Of a DNA stretch of 64,000 bases, positions 1-8,395 are shown piece after piece. Position 1 is the first letter of the stretch. Every line of letters begins with the position of its first letter. The position numbers and the translations under genes were made by a program. Location: contig NZ_JABJXU010000005.1 in assembly GCF_013155265.1 (NCBI RefSeq), positions 1-64,000 on the forward strand, in the 5' to 3' direction. This stretch comes from Enterococcus sp. MMGLQ5-1 (GTDB taxonomy: Bacteria > Bacillota > Bacilli > Lactobacillales > Streptococcaceae). The notes below the pieces were generated by a model, which saw only the letters and a list, made by a program, of their open reading frames with translations, was not told the DNA's origin and did no database searches.

Positions 1-93
1 TTCTTCCCGAAGGGATGAAGCCGATTCTCCTGCTAATAATCTCTCAACGATCTGAATTTTTAATGTCTCCGGATAATAATTATGTTTTGCCAT
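1..93 (-). CDS. IS3-family transposase OrfA, N-terminal part
   Basis: Only the first 31 codons are in the window. They start MAKHNYYPETLKIQIVERL and continue with a helix-turn-helix-like stretch (LLAGESASSL), as in the small DNA-binding OrfA of IS3-family elements. OrfA is normally joined to OrfB by frameshifting to make the active transposase. The ATG at 91-93 has a good ribosome binding site (GGAGGTG) just upstream. The rest is outside the window, so intactness cannot be judged. Confidence 0.7.
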   Translation of the reverse strand, partial: MAKHNYYPETLKIQIVERLLAGESASSLREE

Positions 94-173
94 TAGAAAA
101 ACACCTCCAAATTTATTTTACTAAATTTGAGGTGCTCTTTTTTAATTGTATCTAATTATAGTGTCAGTTCCCA
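1..173 (-). mobile_element. IS3-family insertion sequence, left end (partial)
   Basis: The start of an insertion sequence that continues beyond the window edge. It contains the beginning of a leftward OrfA transposase gene. Read in the gene's direction the end would be TGGGAACTGACAC, close to position 173, where sequence identical to the interior of a CPBP protease gene begins. An inverted repeat of the CACCTC/AAATTTA type (about 108-134) lies just upstream of the gene. The other end and the target duplication cannot be seen, so the exact boundary is inferred. Confidence 0.7.
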
Positions 174-395
174 TGTATATTGTTTTATTTTTTTATTTGG
201 ACTTTATATGAACTATTTATAAAACCAATAATAGCTACAGACTTTAATGAACCGCTAGGAGGAATTATTCGCTCAATTTTCAAAATATTAATTTGGTTCA
301 TTCCTTTGTATTGGGATTTACTAACTATTTTACACATAAATCGATACGTATAAAAATCTTTTACTATATTATAGCGGACAACTTGTACCTGATTA
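174..395 (+). pseudogene. Broken second copy of the CPBP protease gene
   Basis: This stretch is nearly identical to the intact CPBP gene at 3627-4286. Positions about 176-312 match 3657-3797, then the match jumps to 4249 and continues past the stop codon into the downstream flank (to about 395). The internal deletion of 457 bp lies exactly between two TGTATT repeats (3792-3797 and 4249-4254 in the intact copy) and shifts the frame. The 5' end is cut off by the IS3-type element at about 173. No function is expected. Confidence 0.85.
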
Positions 396-415
396 TAATA
401 TAGGAGACAATTCCT

Positions 416-1027
416 TTAGCTATCTCTTTGAGATAGCTTTTTAATTTTATAAACGGTAGGTCTTGATATATTGTTCTTTTTTGCAATTTCTGCAACTGAT
501 AAGCCTTTATTAAGCATAGCTACTACTGCTTCATATACTAATCGTTTTTGTGGATTATTTGATATTGCGGAATACTCAGTAGGTCTTCCTTTATAATGAC
601 CTGCGATTTTTGCTAACTCGATACCTTGCCTTTGTCTTTCTTTGATTTTCTCACGTTCATTTTGGGCAATATAACTTAATAATGAAAGAAACATATCAAA
701 CATTGCTGTATCTAATAATTCATTACCAGTATTGAAATTTAAAAATTGAGCATCTAGTATTTTTATATTGACCTGTTTCATTTTAAAATACGCTACTGTA
801 TTTTTTATATCTTCATAATTTCTACCTAAACGATCTAAGGCAGGTACTACTACTGTGTCACCTTCTCGTACATAATCTAATAAATTTTTGAATTCAATAC
901 GTTCAGTATTTTTGCCACTAGCTTTTTCTTGAAAGAGTTTATCAATATTTTCATCTTTCATCATCGATACTTGTCGATTTAAATTCTGATCTACAGTCGA
1001 TACTCGAATATATCCAATTTTTGCCAA
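416..1027 (-). CDS. Serine resolvase/invertase, plasmid Tn3/Bin3 type
   Basis: A 203-residue site-specific serine recombinase that would resolve multimers or cointegrates at a res site. The N-terminal catalytic domain begins with IGYIRVSTVDQN, in which the Ser of RVS is the expected nucleophile. Further family motifs are LDRLGRNYEDI (about residues 65-75) and NEREKIKERQRQGI at the E-helix. The C-terminus (about 150-203) is a helix-turn-helix with SVAEIAKKNNISRPTVYKIK. The start is a TTG at 1025-1027 with AAAGGAG 8 nt upstream. Likely sites lie just upstream (1100-1215), with a second set at 5041-5160. Confidence 0.92.
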   Translation of the reverse strand: MAKIGYIRVSTVDQNLNRQVSMMKDENIDKLFQEKASGKNTERIEFKNLLDYVREGDTVVVPALDRLGRNYEDIKNTVAYFKMKQVNIKILDAQFLNFNTGNELLDTAMFDMFLSLLSYIAQNEREKIKERQRQGIELAKIAGHYKGRPTEYSAISNNPQKRLVYEAVVAMLNKGLSVAEIAKKNNISRPTVYKIKKLSQRDS

Positions 1028-1099
1028 CTACTGCTCCTTTTGAAAAAAACAATTAATTTACATTTAAAATTTACTTTCTAAATCACAGTTATTATAGCA

Positions 1100-1215
1100 T
1101 TTTATAAAATAAATTTTAAGTACACCTAAAACTTACGAATTTTTTTACAATAAAATTCTTTAAAGATATATTTTCTTTTCTAATAGCGTTCTGAATTTTT
1201 ATATTTTGAACGTAA
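1100..1215. repeat. Res-like region upstream of resolvase, copy 1
   Basis: AT-rich spacer between the divergent resolvase and LRR genes. It contains the near-palindrome TTTTAAGTACACCTAAAA (about 1114-1131), then CTTTAAAGATAT and TAATAGCGTTCTGA. The same three blocks in the same order and spacing occur at 5041-5130 upstream of an unrelated gene. Imperfect inverted repeats beside a serine resolvase gene are typical of res sub-sites. The res role is inferred; the similarity of the two regions is directly visible. The promoters of both flanking genes must also lie here. Confidence 0.55.
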
Positions 1216-1268
1216 ATTTATATTTTTATGATAAAATAGAAAAGAGTATATAAAAAAGGAGATTACTT

Positions 1269-3362
1269 ATGAAAAAAAATATTTATTTATTACTGAGTTT
1301 TTTAGTATTACAACCGATACTACCAGCTCTTGCAGAAACACAAAATGAATCCATTTTTTCTTATGCGGAATCTGGTTCAAACAACGGATCAGAAGGAACT
1401 GATAATGATGATAATTCTGGAATTCCCCAATTTGATGATGAAATAACTTCTTTACCTTCAGAATTGGGTAAAGAAGAATTAAAAAGTGATACTGAAATTA
1501 GCGAAGAGAATTTTTTTGAAAATTCGGAATCAGAAATTAAAAACTCTGAGAATGCTGATACAACCATTGGAATCACAACTTATGCAGGAGAAATTACAAT
1601 TGATGTGATGAATTTCCCAGATGATAATTTCAGGAGATATGTTAACATTTATATTGACGCCAATTCCGATGGTGTATTATCGACAAATGAAATTAATCAA
1701 ACAACAGCTTTAGATTTAAGCTATAAGGGAATATCAAATTTAACTGGGATTCAATATTTTACTAATTTAACCACTTTTAATTGTTCTAACAATCAACTCT
1801 CTAGTTTAAATTTAAGCAATTTAACTAATTTAACTAGTTTGAAGTGTTCGTGGAATAGTTTAACCAGTTTAAATCTAAGTAACTTACCTAGTTTGAGTAG
1901 CTTGCAAGCTTATACTAATAATTTATCTAGTTTAAATCTAAGTAACTTACCTAATTTAACTACTTTGAATTGTTCTAACAATCAGCTTACCAGTTTAAAT
2001 TTAAATAACTTCCCTAAGTTAGCTGAATTATTTTGTACTAGCAATCAGCTTACTAGTTTAGATCTAAGTAATTTAACTAGTTTGAGTGACTTGCGAGTTA
2101 ATTTTAATAATCTGACTAGTTTAGATCTAAGTAATTTACCTAATTTTAGTAACTTGTGGGCAAATAATAATAGTTTAACTAGTTTAAATCTAAGTAATTT
2201 ACCTATTCTAACTAACTTTGATTGTTCTAACAATCAACTCACTAGTTTAAATCTAAGTAATTTACCTATTCTAACTAACTTTAATTGTTCTAACAATCAA
2301 CTCACTAGTTTAAATCTAAAAAGTTTTTTGAGTATTGAAAAAATTTATTATGAAAATAATCCTAATTTAAAAACATTAGACCTTAGAAATTGTCCCAATT
2401 TAAATATAGCCTATCATTCCACAAATCAAGAAACTGTATATATTTCAGCTGGGATGACCACGTATATTGGATGTGATCTGATGAAAGAGCACACTGGAAA
2501 TATTGTAATTGACTTAGCTGGATTTTATGCAATCAATCCCGATGGTAGTAAATCAGTTGATTTAAAAACTGTAATTTCTCCAACATTGATATCTGTTTTT
2601 GAACAAAATACACAAACAGGATATGATCCCAACACAAATATTTTAACAATCCCTGCAGGTGAAGCAAAAAGTATTTACACTGCTGGAAAAGATGATGAAA
2701 ACAATCCAACTCACTGGACTTTCTATACAAATATTAATGAAGTGGATGATATTGTTGCAACATTTAATACAAATGGTGGTTCTATCGTAGAAGCACAAAT
2801 AATTAGTAATGGTGGACTTATTTCACAACCAAGTGAAACAACCAAGTCTGGTTACAAATTTAATGGATGGTATGCTGACTCGGCTCTAACAACGCCATGG
2901 AATTTTGAAACGCCTATTACAGCAGATACAACATTGTATGCTGCATGGACAAAAAATACCGTACCTGTCGTGAATCACACGGTAACATTTAATAGTAATG
3001 GTGGAACAGCTGTTTCAAATCAAGTAGTTTCTGATGGTTCGGTAGCAAGCCTACCAACTGAGCCAACCAGGTCTGGTTACAACTTTAATGGATGGTATGC
3101 TGACTCGGCTCTAAAAACACCATGGGATTTTGAAACGCCTATTACAGCAGATACAACATTGTATGCTGCATGGACACCGGTCACATCAGAGTCAATAACT
3201 CAATCAGTTAATCATTCTAATTCAAATAAAACCCAATCAAATGAATTGTTACCCAAAACTGGTGAACAAATAACATTATTTAGTCTTTTTGGAATTTTTT
3301 TACTTGGATTAGTTGGTTTCATATTTTCTCACAGGAATCTTCGTAAAAAAAGATATTTTTAA
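1269..3362 (+). CDS. LPxTG-anchored leucine-rich repeat surface protein
   Basis: A 697-residue cell-wall protein. It has a signal peptide (1-22, ending ALAE), an acidic low-complexity linker (about 23-95), and a segment with an EF-hand/dockerin-like loop (IDANSDGVLSTNEI, about 128-141). About ten leucine-rich repeats of 21 residues follow, of the type NCSNNQLTSLNLSNLPNLT. Then come two InlB/Listeria-Bacteroides repeat domains (about 495-560 and 572-636, each with GYxFNGWYAD and TTLYAAWT). The sorting signal LPKTGE starts at residue 661, followed by a hydrophobic segment and a basic tail. The architecture resembles internalin-like adhesins. A clear AAAGGAG precedes the ATG. No sortase gene is in the window. 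The gene ends in a strong terminator. Confidence 0.93.
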   Translation: MKKNIYLLLSFLVLQPILPALAETQNESIFSYAESGSNNGSEGTDNDDNSGIPQFDDEITSLPSELGKEELKSDTEISEENFFENSESEIKNSENADTTIGITTYAGEITIDVMNFPDDNFRRYVNIYIDANSDGVLSTNEINQTTALDLSYKGISNLTGIQYFTNLTTFNCSNNQLSSLNLSNLTNLTSLKCSWNSLTSLNLSNLPSLSSLQAYTNNLSSLNLSNLPNLTTLNCSNNQLTSLNLNNFPKLAELFCTSNQLTSLDLSNLTSLSDLRVNFNNLTSLDLSNLPNFSNLWANNNSLTSLNLSNLPILTNFDCSNNQLTSLNLSNLPILTNFNCSNNQLTSLNLKSFLSIEKIYYENNPNLKTLDLRNCPNLNIAYHSTNQETVYISAGMTTYIGCDLMKEHTGNIVIDLAGFYAINPDGSKSVDLKTVISPTLISVFEQNTQTGYDPNTNILTIPAGEAKSIYTAGKDDENNPTHWTFYTNINEVDDIVATFNTNGGSIVEAQIISNGGLISQPSETTKSGYKFNGWYADSALTTPWNFETPITADTTLYAAWTKNTVPVVNHTVTFNSNGGTAVSNQVVSDGSVASLPTEPTRSGYNFNGWYADSALKTPWDFETPITADTTLYAAWTPVTSESITQSVNHSNSNKTQSNELLPKTGEQITLFSLFGIFLLGLVGFIFSHRNLRKKRYF
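1770..2325 (+). repeat. 63-bp tandem repeats encoding LRRs
   Basis: Tandem 63-bp units coding for the 21-residue LRRs. The two units at about 2193-2255 and 2256-2318 differ by a single base, pointing to recent duplication. Repeat number is likely to vary between strains. Confidence 0.85.
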
Positions 3363-3376
3363 ACGACATATTAGCT

Positions 3377-3420
3377 AAACAGATACCATAAGCTTTCACT
3401 TACGGTATCTGTTTATTTAG
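3377..3420. terminator. Intrinsic terminator after LRR gene
   Basis: Perfect 11-bp stem AAACAGATACC (3377-3387) with GGTATCTGTTT (3404-3414). The stem extends inward by TAAG/CTTA after one mismatch and is followed by T-rich sequence. Confidence 0.85.
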
Positions 3421-3626
3421 TTTCCAACTTTTTTAATTTTTTAAACTTTTCAAAAAGTTCCAATTTTTCTGAGAATTTTCTCTACTTTCATGAGGTCTAA
3501 ATTAAATACTACACTTTTTTGATATTTCCTTTATAGGATAAATTCATAATTATTATATAGAAAAAATAATGAAAGTAAAACAAGATTAATGTATAGTTAA
3601 TCTAACTTACAAAAGGTGGAATGAAT

Positions 3627-4286
3627 ATGACAAAAAAAACGAATCTTTATCTGATCATATATATTGTTTTATTTTTTTTTATTTGGACTTTATATGAACT
3701 GTTTATAAAACCAATAATAGCTATAAACTTTAATGAACCACTAGGAGAAATTATTCGCTCAATTTTCAAAATCTTAATTTGGTTTATTCCTTGTATTTAT
3801 TTACTCAAAAAAAATAATAATAATGTTTACATTTCTTTAGATAATATGTTTACGAATAAAATAAAATGGACGAATTATTTACCTCTATTTATTTTTTTCA
3901 CGATTTTTTTAGTAGTAGGATCGTGGGTTCAATATGGTAATTTGTCGATAAAGGATACTTTCCAACCACATAATTTAATTGGCTCATTCTTGCTTGTTGG
4001 GATTACTGAAGAAATGGTTTTTCGGGGTTGGCTGTTGAATTCTTTTCTAACTAAAATGTCACCTGTACTAGCTATCGTAATTAATGCCTTTCTGTTTTTA
4101 GCAATTCATTTTCCTATCTATTTTTATAAAGGAGTATTGCTAGAAGTAATAATTTCAGGTCAATTTTTACAAATACTTATTTTAAGTATTATATTTAGCT
4201 TAACCTTTATTAAAAGTAAAAACCTATTAGTTCCAATAATATTTCATATGTATTGGGATTTACTAACTATTTTATTTTACACATAA
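3627..4286 (+). CDS. CPBP-family intramembrane metalloprotease
   Basis: Membrane protein of about 219 residues with six or so hydrophobic segments. It carries the CPBP (Abi/CAAX protease, type II) motifs: EEMVFRGWLL (EExxxR), FLAIHF (FxxxH), and HMYWDL near the end. Members process prenylated or other membrane proteins, or give immunity to bacteriocins; the substrate here is unknown. Of two possible starts, the ATG at 3627 is 7 nt after AAGGTGG, while the ATG at 3621 abuts it, so 3627 is chosen. A truncated, internally deleted copy lies at 174-395. Confidence 0.88.
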   Translation: MTKKTNLYLIIYIVLFFFIWTLYELFIKPIIAINFNEPLGEIIRSIFKILIWFIPCIYLLKKNNNNVYISLDNMFTNKIKWTNYLPLFIFFTIFLVVGSWVQYGNLSIKDTFQPHNLIGSFLLVGITEEMVFRGWLLNSFLTKMSPVLAIVINAFLFLAIHFPIYFYKGVLLEVIISGQFLQILILSIIFSLTFIKSKNLLVPIIFHMYWDLLTILFYT

Positions 4287-4432
4287 ATCAATATGCGTAA
4301 GAATTCTTTAAAATATTATAACGAACAATTGGTATTGATTAGAGATAGGTTTAAAAAATTGGCTGTTTTTTTACAATAAAGGGAAGTTAAGTGGTCCCCA
4401 TATACGTTATACTAAACAACAAAACTTTTAGC

Positions 4433-4493
4433 TTGTCGCCAAATTTTGTCAACTGTAGCAGATCAATTCACTAAATTATAGGCGACAAAATAT
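4433..4493. repeat. TTGTCGCC/GGCGACAA-bounded repeat, copy 1
   Basis: A 61-bp block bounded by the inverted repeat TTGTCGCC...GGCGACAAAATAT, with an inner part like AAATTTTGTCAACTGTAGCA. A second block of the same design lies 251 bp downstream at 4684-4743. The pair sits beside a plasmid partition gene remnant, so a centromere-like, integrase-arm or other plasmid site is possible. The function is not known. Confidence 0.6.
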
Positions 4494-4524
4494 CTTAACA
4501 TTCTAAATAATAAAAAATAAGAGT

Positions 4525-4558
4525 AAGCTACTTTTAAATCAGTAGCTTTTTTATTTTT
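4525..4558. terminator. Intrinsic terminator
   Basis: Stem AAGCTACT (4525-4532) with AGTAGCTT (4541-4548), 8-nt loop, followed by a long T-rich run. It lies between the two TGTCGCC repeats. Confidence 0.75.
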
Positions 4559-4683
4559 TCCAAAAAATTTCAATTTTTCCGAAAGATGAAAAGCTGTTAT
4601 ATCAGGATTTTTACTCACTACTACTACTTTTTAGGTCAAAAACAGTCAATATCACCTATACCAATCAAAATTTTTTGTTATTA

Positions 4684-4743
4684 TTGTCGCCAAATTTTAT
4701 CAGCTGCAGCTGCTCATGTTACTTTATTTAGGCGACAAAATAT
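4684..4743. repeat. TTGTCGCC/GGCGACAA-bounded repeat, copy 2
   Basis: Same layout as the block at 4433-4493: TTGTCGCCAAATTTTATC on the left and GGCGACAAAATAT on the right, with a palindromic CAGCTGCAGCTG in the interior. The left boundary and first interior half are well conserved between copies; the middle differs. Confidence 0.6.
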
Positions 4744-4764
4744 ATAATAATTCTTAAAAAAAAA

Positions 4765-4814
4765 TAAAAAAGCTATATATGATAATTTCTATATTATCAT
4801 ATATAGCTTTTTTT
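4765..4814. terminator. Strong bidirectional terminator
   Basis: Long, nearly perfect stem: AAGCTATATATGATAAT (4770-4786) pairs with ATTATCATATATAGCTT (4792-4808). It is flanked by A-runs on the left and T-runs on the right, so it works in both directions. It closes the leftward partition gene remnant. Confidence 0.85.
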
Positions 4815-5043
4815 AAAGTGATGTCAAAGTTTTAAATGCTCTTCTTTTATCTGCGTCTAAAGCATTTTCTACATAATAATCTAACATTGTTTCAATCGTT
4901 TCATATGCAAATTTATTGTCAATAAATTTAGTTAATATATCAATCTCACTTTTAGTTTGATATGAAAGTTTTATATTTGCATCTTGATTTTTATTTTTGG
5001 TTTTTGGTTTTGAAGCAGCTACTACTTCATCTTTAATTACTTT
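4813..5043 (-). pseudogene. Plasmid partition protein (DUF5388 type), 5'-truncated
   Basis: The leftward frame ends NALDADKRRAFKTLTSL and contains NIKLSYQTKSEIDILTKF and ETIETMLDYYVE. This is the conserved C-terminal region of the small DUF5388 proteins encoded after ParA-type genes on enterococcal and lactobacillal plasmids. There is no in-frame start: the frame meets a stop at about 5044, exactly where sequence like that upstream of the resolvase gene begins. The 5' part and the parA partner were therefore lost, probably by recombination at that junction. The family call rests on recognition of the sequence pattern. Confidence 0.7.
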
Positions 5044-5160
5044 TTATAAATTAAATTTTAAGTAGACCTAAAATTGACAAATGTTTTTATACTAAATTGG
5101 CTTAAAGATATGTCCATTTTTATAATAGTGTTCCACTTTGGTATAATACAATTGAAATAA
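5041..5160. repeat. Res-like region, copy 2
   Basis: Matches 1100-1215 in block order: TTTTAAGTAGACCTAAAA (5055-5072), then CTTAAAGATAT, then TAATAGTGTTCCAC. The first block is almost a perfect palindrome (AATTTTA...TAAAATT). It joins directly to the truncated partition gene on the left and to an unrelated gene on the right, as expected for a site used in recombination. Confidence 0.5.
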
Positions 5161-5190
5161 AATAATTTTTTTCATAATTACATAATTGAA

Positions 5191-5691
5191 ATGGAAAACA
5201 GATATATGGGAGAATCAAAGGAAATTCAAGTACAGAATTTTTATGGAAAATTCCTTTTAAATTTACTAATGAAAGGAAAACCTCTCATTCAAATCACTCC
5301 AGAAGGAGTAAAAAGAAATTTTTTAAAAAAGAGTGTTTCTATTCCTTGGTCAGAAATAAAAACAGTTTTTGAGGACTGGAAAATAGTTCCTAATAGCTTC
5401 ACTGATTATTATATAATTGGCATAACAACTACAAATCAATATGCTTTTCAGCATTATAAGAAAATATTTTCTGTAAAACAACTCATTCGAAAAAATAAGC
5501 CTTATAGATATTCTCGTGGCATATTGAATAACTTTAATGAAAGCGAAAAAATAATTCAAAATCTTCAAAAAGAAAAAATTGTAATCTATATATATCGTAA
5601 TCAGTTAAAAAAGAATGGAAAAGATTTATTTAGTATATTACAAAAAAACTTCGAAATTACTAAGACAGGATTTACTTATATTAGACCATGA
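5191..5691 (+). CDS. Hypothetical protein
   Basis: A 166-residue soluble protein that I do not recognise. It is rich in Lys, Ile and Tyr, with no signal peptide or membrane segment. The alternating pattern in the first half (PLIQITPEGVKRNF, VSIPWSEIKTVF, YYIIGITT) suggests a beta-rich PH-like domain, followed by a helical part. The start is uncertain: ATG 5191 lacks a clear ribosome binding site, and ATG 5206 is an alternative. It lies just downstream of res-like copy 2 and heads a run of unrecognised rightward genes (5191-6610). Confidence 0.6.
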   Translation: MENRYMGESKEIQVQNFYGKFLLNLLMKGKPLIQITPEGVKRNFLKKSVSIPWSEIKTVFEDWKIVPNSFTDYYIIGITTTNQYAFQHYKKIFSVKQLIRKNKPYRYSRGILNNFNESEKIIQNLQKEKIVIYIYRNQLKKNGKDLFSILQKNFEITKTGFTYIRP

Positions 5692-5788
5692 AATATTATA
5701 ATTTATTTTATTTCGAAATTTAAATAAAAATATGCGAGAGATATAAAAACATGAGTAACCGACTATAACTAATTATCATCCTTTTGAA

Positions 5789-5953
5789 ATGAATAAAAAT
5801 TTAGAATATTTTATAGATGCCTCTGGATTTATTTATTTAGGTGACAAAAGTGAGTTTGATGATTTAGAATCAGCTCTTGATTTTTCCAAAAAGTATTTAA
5901 CTAATCATGATAATAAATTACTTATATTCCAAATTATTTATAAGAAATTTTAG
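5789..5953 (+). CDS. Small hypothetical protein (54 aa)
   Basis: Open frame of 54 codons starting MNKNLEYFIDASGFIYLGD, acidic in the middle, ending LLIFQIIYKKF. No good ribosome binding site is visible, and it may be the tail of a decayed gene. It lies between two unrecognised genes on the same strand, which is the size and setting of small immunity or cargo proteins. No function is assigned. Confidence 0.4.
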   Translation: MNKNLEYFIDASGFIYLGDKSEFDDLESALDFSKKYLTNHDNKLLIFQIIYKKF

Positions 5954-6007
5954 CATTAAGTATGTTTGTAATAAACAAAAGTATTGAGTTTAAAAGGAGA
6001 AGATTTG

Positions 6008-6610
6008 ATGTATAAAACTGAATATGATGAGCTAAGAATAAAGGGAATACTTGATGTATTGCAGCACGACTATCCTCGGAGCACTTGTGCAGAAAAAATA
6101 AAAAATATTTTAAATTTTTATGCAGGAAAATCTACTAATAGTTTTATTTATTATGCACTTAATGATTTAGAATGTTTTCTTGAAATTTTTCCAGCGCAGA
6201 ACCATAATAACTTATTATGGTATAAATCGCTATCAGATGAAATGACTTACGAAGAAGGAAAAAAATATTTTTTGGATTATTTATCGACCTTAGAAGATGC
6301 GCAAGATCTTGAATATATAACTCCTAAACCACATTTATTTAACTTTTATCAACGTTGGGTAAAAGTTAATGGATATAAATTTGAGATTAAAGTCATCTAT
6401 AATGTTGCTTATAGTTATACACTTATGAAGGAAATTGAGAAAGATAATTATTTTATAAACATTGAACAACATAGAGGAGCTGCTTCAGGTAGTCTAGATT
6501 ATAAGTTAAATCAAGAAGATAACAAAATTTTAAAAAGTCTTTTAGAGGTAGGAAATAAAAAAGAAATTAATCATTTTATTAAGGAAAAGTATCCAACAGT
6601 TGAGGATTGA
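6008..6610 (+). CDS. Hypothetical protein
   Basis: A 200-residue soluble protein of unknown function. ATG 6008 is preferred because AAGGAGA lies 8 nt upstream; an upstream in-frame start at 5984 has no such signal. It is charged and aromatic-rich (HDYPRS, FYQRWVKVNGYKF, INIEQHRGAASGSLDY), with no membrane segment or known motif. With its neighbours it forms an AT-rich cargo block of the kind often made of immunity or phage-defence genes, but nothing in the sequence shows this. Confidence 0.6.
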   Translation: MYKTEYDELRIKGILDVLQHDYPRSTCAEKIKNILNFYAGKSTNSFIYYALNDLECFLEIFPAQNHNNLLWYKSLSDEMTYEEGKKYFLDYLSTLEDAQDLEYITPKPHLFNFYQRWVKVNGYKFEIKVIYNVAYSYTLMKEIEKDNYFINIEQHRGAASGSLDYKLNQEDNKILKSLLEVGNKKEINHFIKEKYPTVED

Positions 6611-6870
6611 GTGACTAATAATTTTCGTTGTATTATATAAAAAGGATTTTAGTCACTACCAGTCCAATTAATCAAAAAATAAACTGATTTTATACCGATT
6701 GATAAAATTTAGATAAAAAGTGTTTTTCATTTAAAATTAAATACTTAAAAAAAGCACAATTTATTTGTGTTTTTTTATTGAATTTATTTTTTTCATGATT
6801 ATACTTAAATCATCTTCATTTCAATAATATTGAAACAGGGAAAATGTTTATTGGGGGTGCTACTTCTACT

Positions 6871-7662
6871 ATGGCTAATTTTGATTATTCAAAAGAGAAA
6901 GTTCAAGATATTTTTATGATTGATGTTAAATCATTTTATGCCAGCTGTGAATGTGTTGCTCGTGGCTTAGATCCGCTTAAAACATGTATGGTCATTTTAT
7001 CACACGCCGAAAATACAAGTTGAGGTGGTTTGGTACTTGCTGCTTCTCCTGCTGCTAAAAAAGATTTTGGTGTGACCAATGTCATGCGTGGTCGAGATTT
7101 ACCAATATCTAAATCATTCAATAAAAAATTACTAATTGCTGAAGCTAGAAAAGAGAAGTTACCTGTTTATGATGAAGCACTTAATTTCTATCGTGTGCCT
7201 CCAAGAATTCGATATTATGTTAACGAAAATATGAAAATAAATACAATCTTTAAAAACTATACTGCACCAATTGATTTGCACCCTTATTCAATTGATGAAA
7301 CAATACTTGATGTGACAGCATCTATCAACTACTTCTTTCCTGATAAACACCTAACTAGGTATCAAAAAAGAGAGCTATTAGCAAAACGAATACAGATTGA
7401 TATTTATAAGCAATTTGGATTCTATGTGACGGTTGGTATTGGCGATAATGTAATTCTTGCTAAGTTAGCTATGAACAATGAAGCAAAGCACAATCGAACG
7501 ATGAGGACACAATGGACTTATGCAGACGTTGAAACAAAAGTCTGGGCAATTAAAGCTTTAACTGAATTTTGGAGTATTGGCATATGTAGTTTGTTTACGT
7601 TAAAGCTGTTAAGTCATTTATCAGCTTTCGTATTAATAATCGATAAATTTGAAGGACTTTGA
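6871..7662 (+). pseudogene. UmuC/ImpB-type Y-family DNA polymerase, inactivated
   Basis: The N-terminal palm of a translesion polymerase of the plasmid/ICE UvrX-UmuC type is clear: MIDVKSFYASCECVARGLDP with the catalytic Asp, GGLVLAASPAAKKDFGVTNV, and DLHPYSIDETILDVT with the second acidic site. Codon 51 (7021-7023) is TGA in place of a residue in the conserved loop, and the frame ends after about 260 residues of a usual ~420, the last 30 being unrelated. The gene is therefore dead by both a nonsense change and loss of the little-finger domain. Such genes are common on plasmids and ICEs, which fits the region. Confidence 0.88.
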
Positions 7663-8395
7663 TACCAATGAAAATTCATTATATATTATCAAATACGAAT
7701 AAAAAAGCAATTGCTAATATACTAATTAAAAATAAGGAAATAATCTATTTAACTAAGTATTTATTCCGTTTATATCGAATCCGATATCACTAAATAATTA
7801 AGCACATCTGTCAAATATTTTAAAACTTCATTCCAAGCAATTCGGATATAATATCATAATTTATAAAAACATATGAACAAATATTCCATATATTTCGTTT
7901 TAAGAGCTTTTTTGTGCAACTGGTCTAATTTGCTATACATTGATAAAAAATGTAAAATTAATAGCTTAAATCGAATATTTAGATAATATTAACAATTTGC
8001 CTTAAGTTTTAAAAGTTATTTCAAATTATTATTGAGTAATCAATATATTCATGTTCTCTTCAAAAATACAAAATATGTCTGTAATCATACTCCTCTACCG
8101 GAAAGCAGAATTAAGAAAACCTTTATTTGGATGAGATTCAGTGCCATTTTCTACAATATAATAATTTTCTATTTTGTGTGAAAATTTATAGATAATAAGT
8201 TTAATCATCCATGTATATAGTAATATATTAAACACTTAAAAAATGTATCAAAAAAAATTGATCCATCTACATTCCAACTCAAGAAACCGATATGATTCTA
8301 ATTAAAGATTACTTCATTATTTTAATAATTAACATTAAATATAATAACTAGAGAAAACATAGTTTCATATTATTTTTATGAGGTTGGTGTGAACA
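7663..8395. other. AT-rich stretch without a gene
   Basis: About 730 bp, very AT-rich, with stops in all frames and no recognisable protein remnant, RNA gene or strong repeat. It follows the dead polymerase gene and may be eroded sequence. Confidence 0.5.

Noticed and set aside
4433-4743. Possible CRISPR-like array from the repeated TGTCGCC blocks
   Set aside because: Only two copies, each an inverted-repeat block with diverged interiors, no regular short spacers and no cas genes.
7021-7023. TGA in the UmuC-like gene as recoding or selenocysteine
   Set aside because: No SECIS-like signal, the position is not a Cys in the family, and the gene is also truncated; decay explains it.
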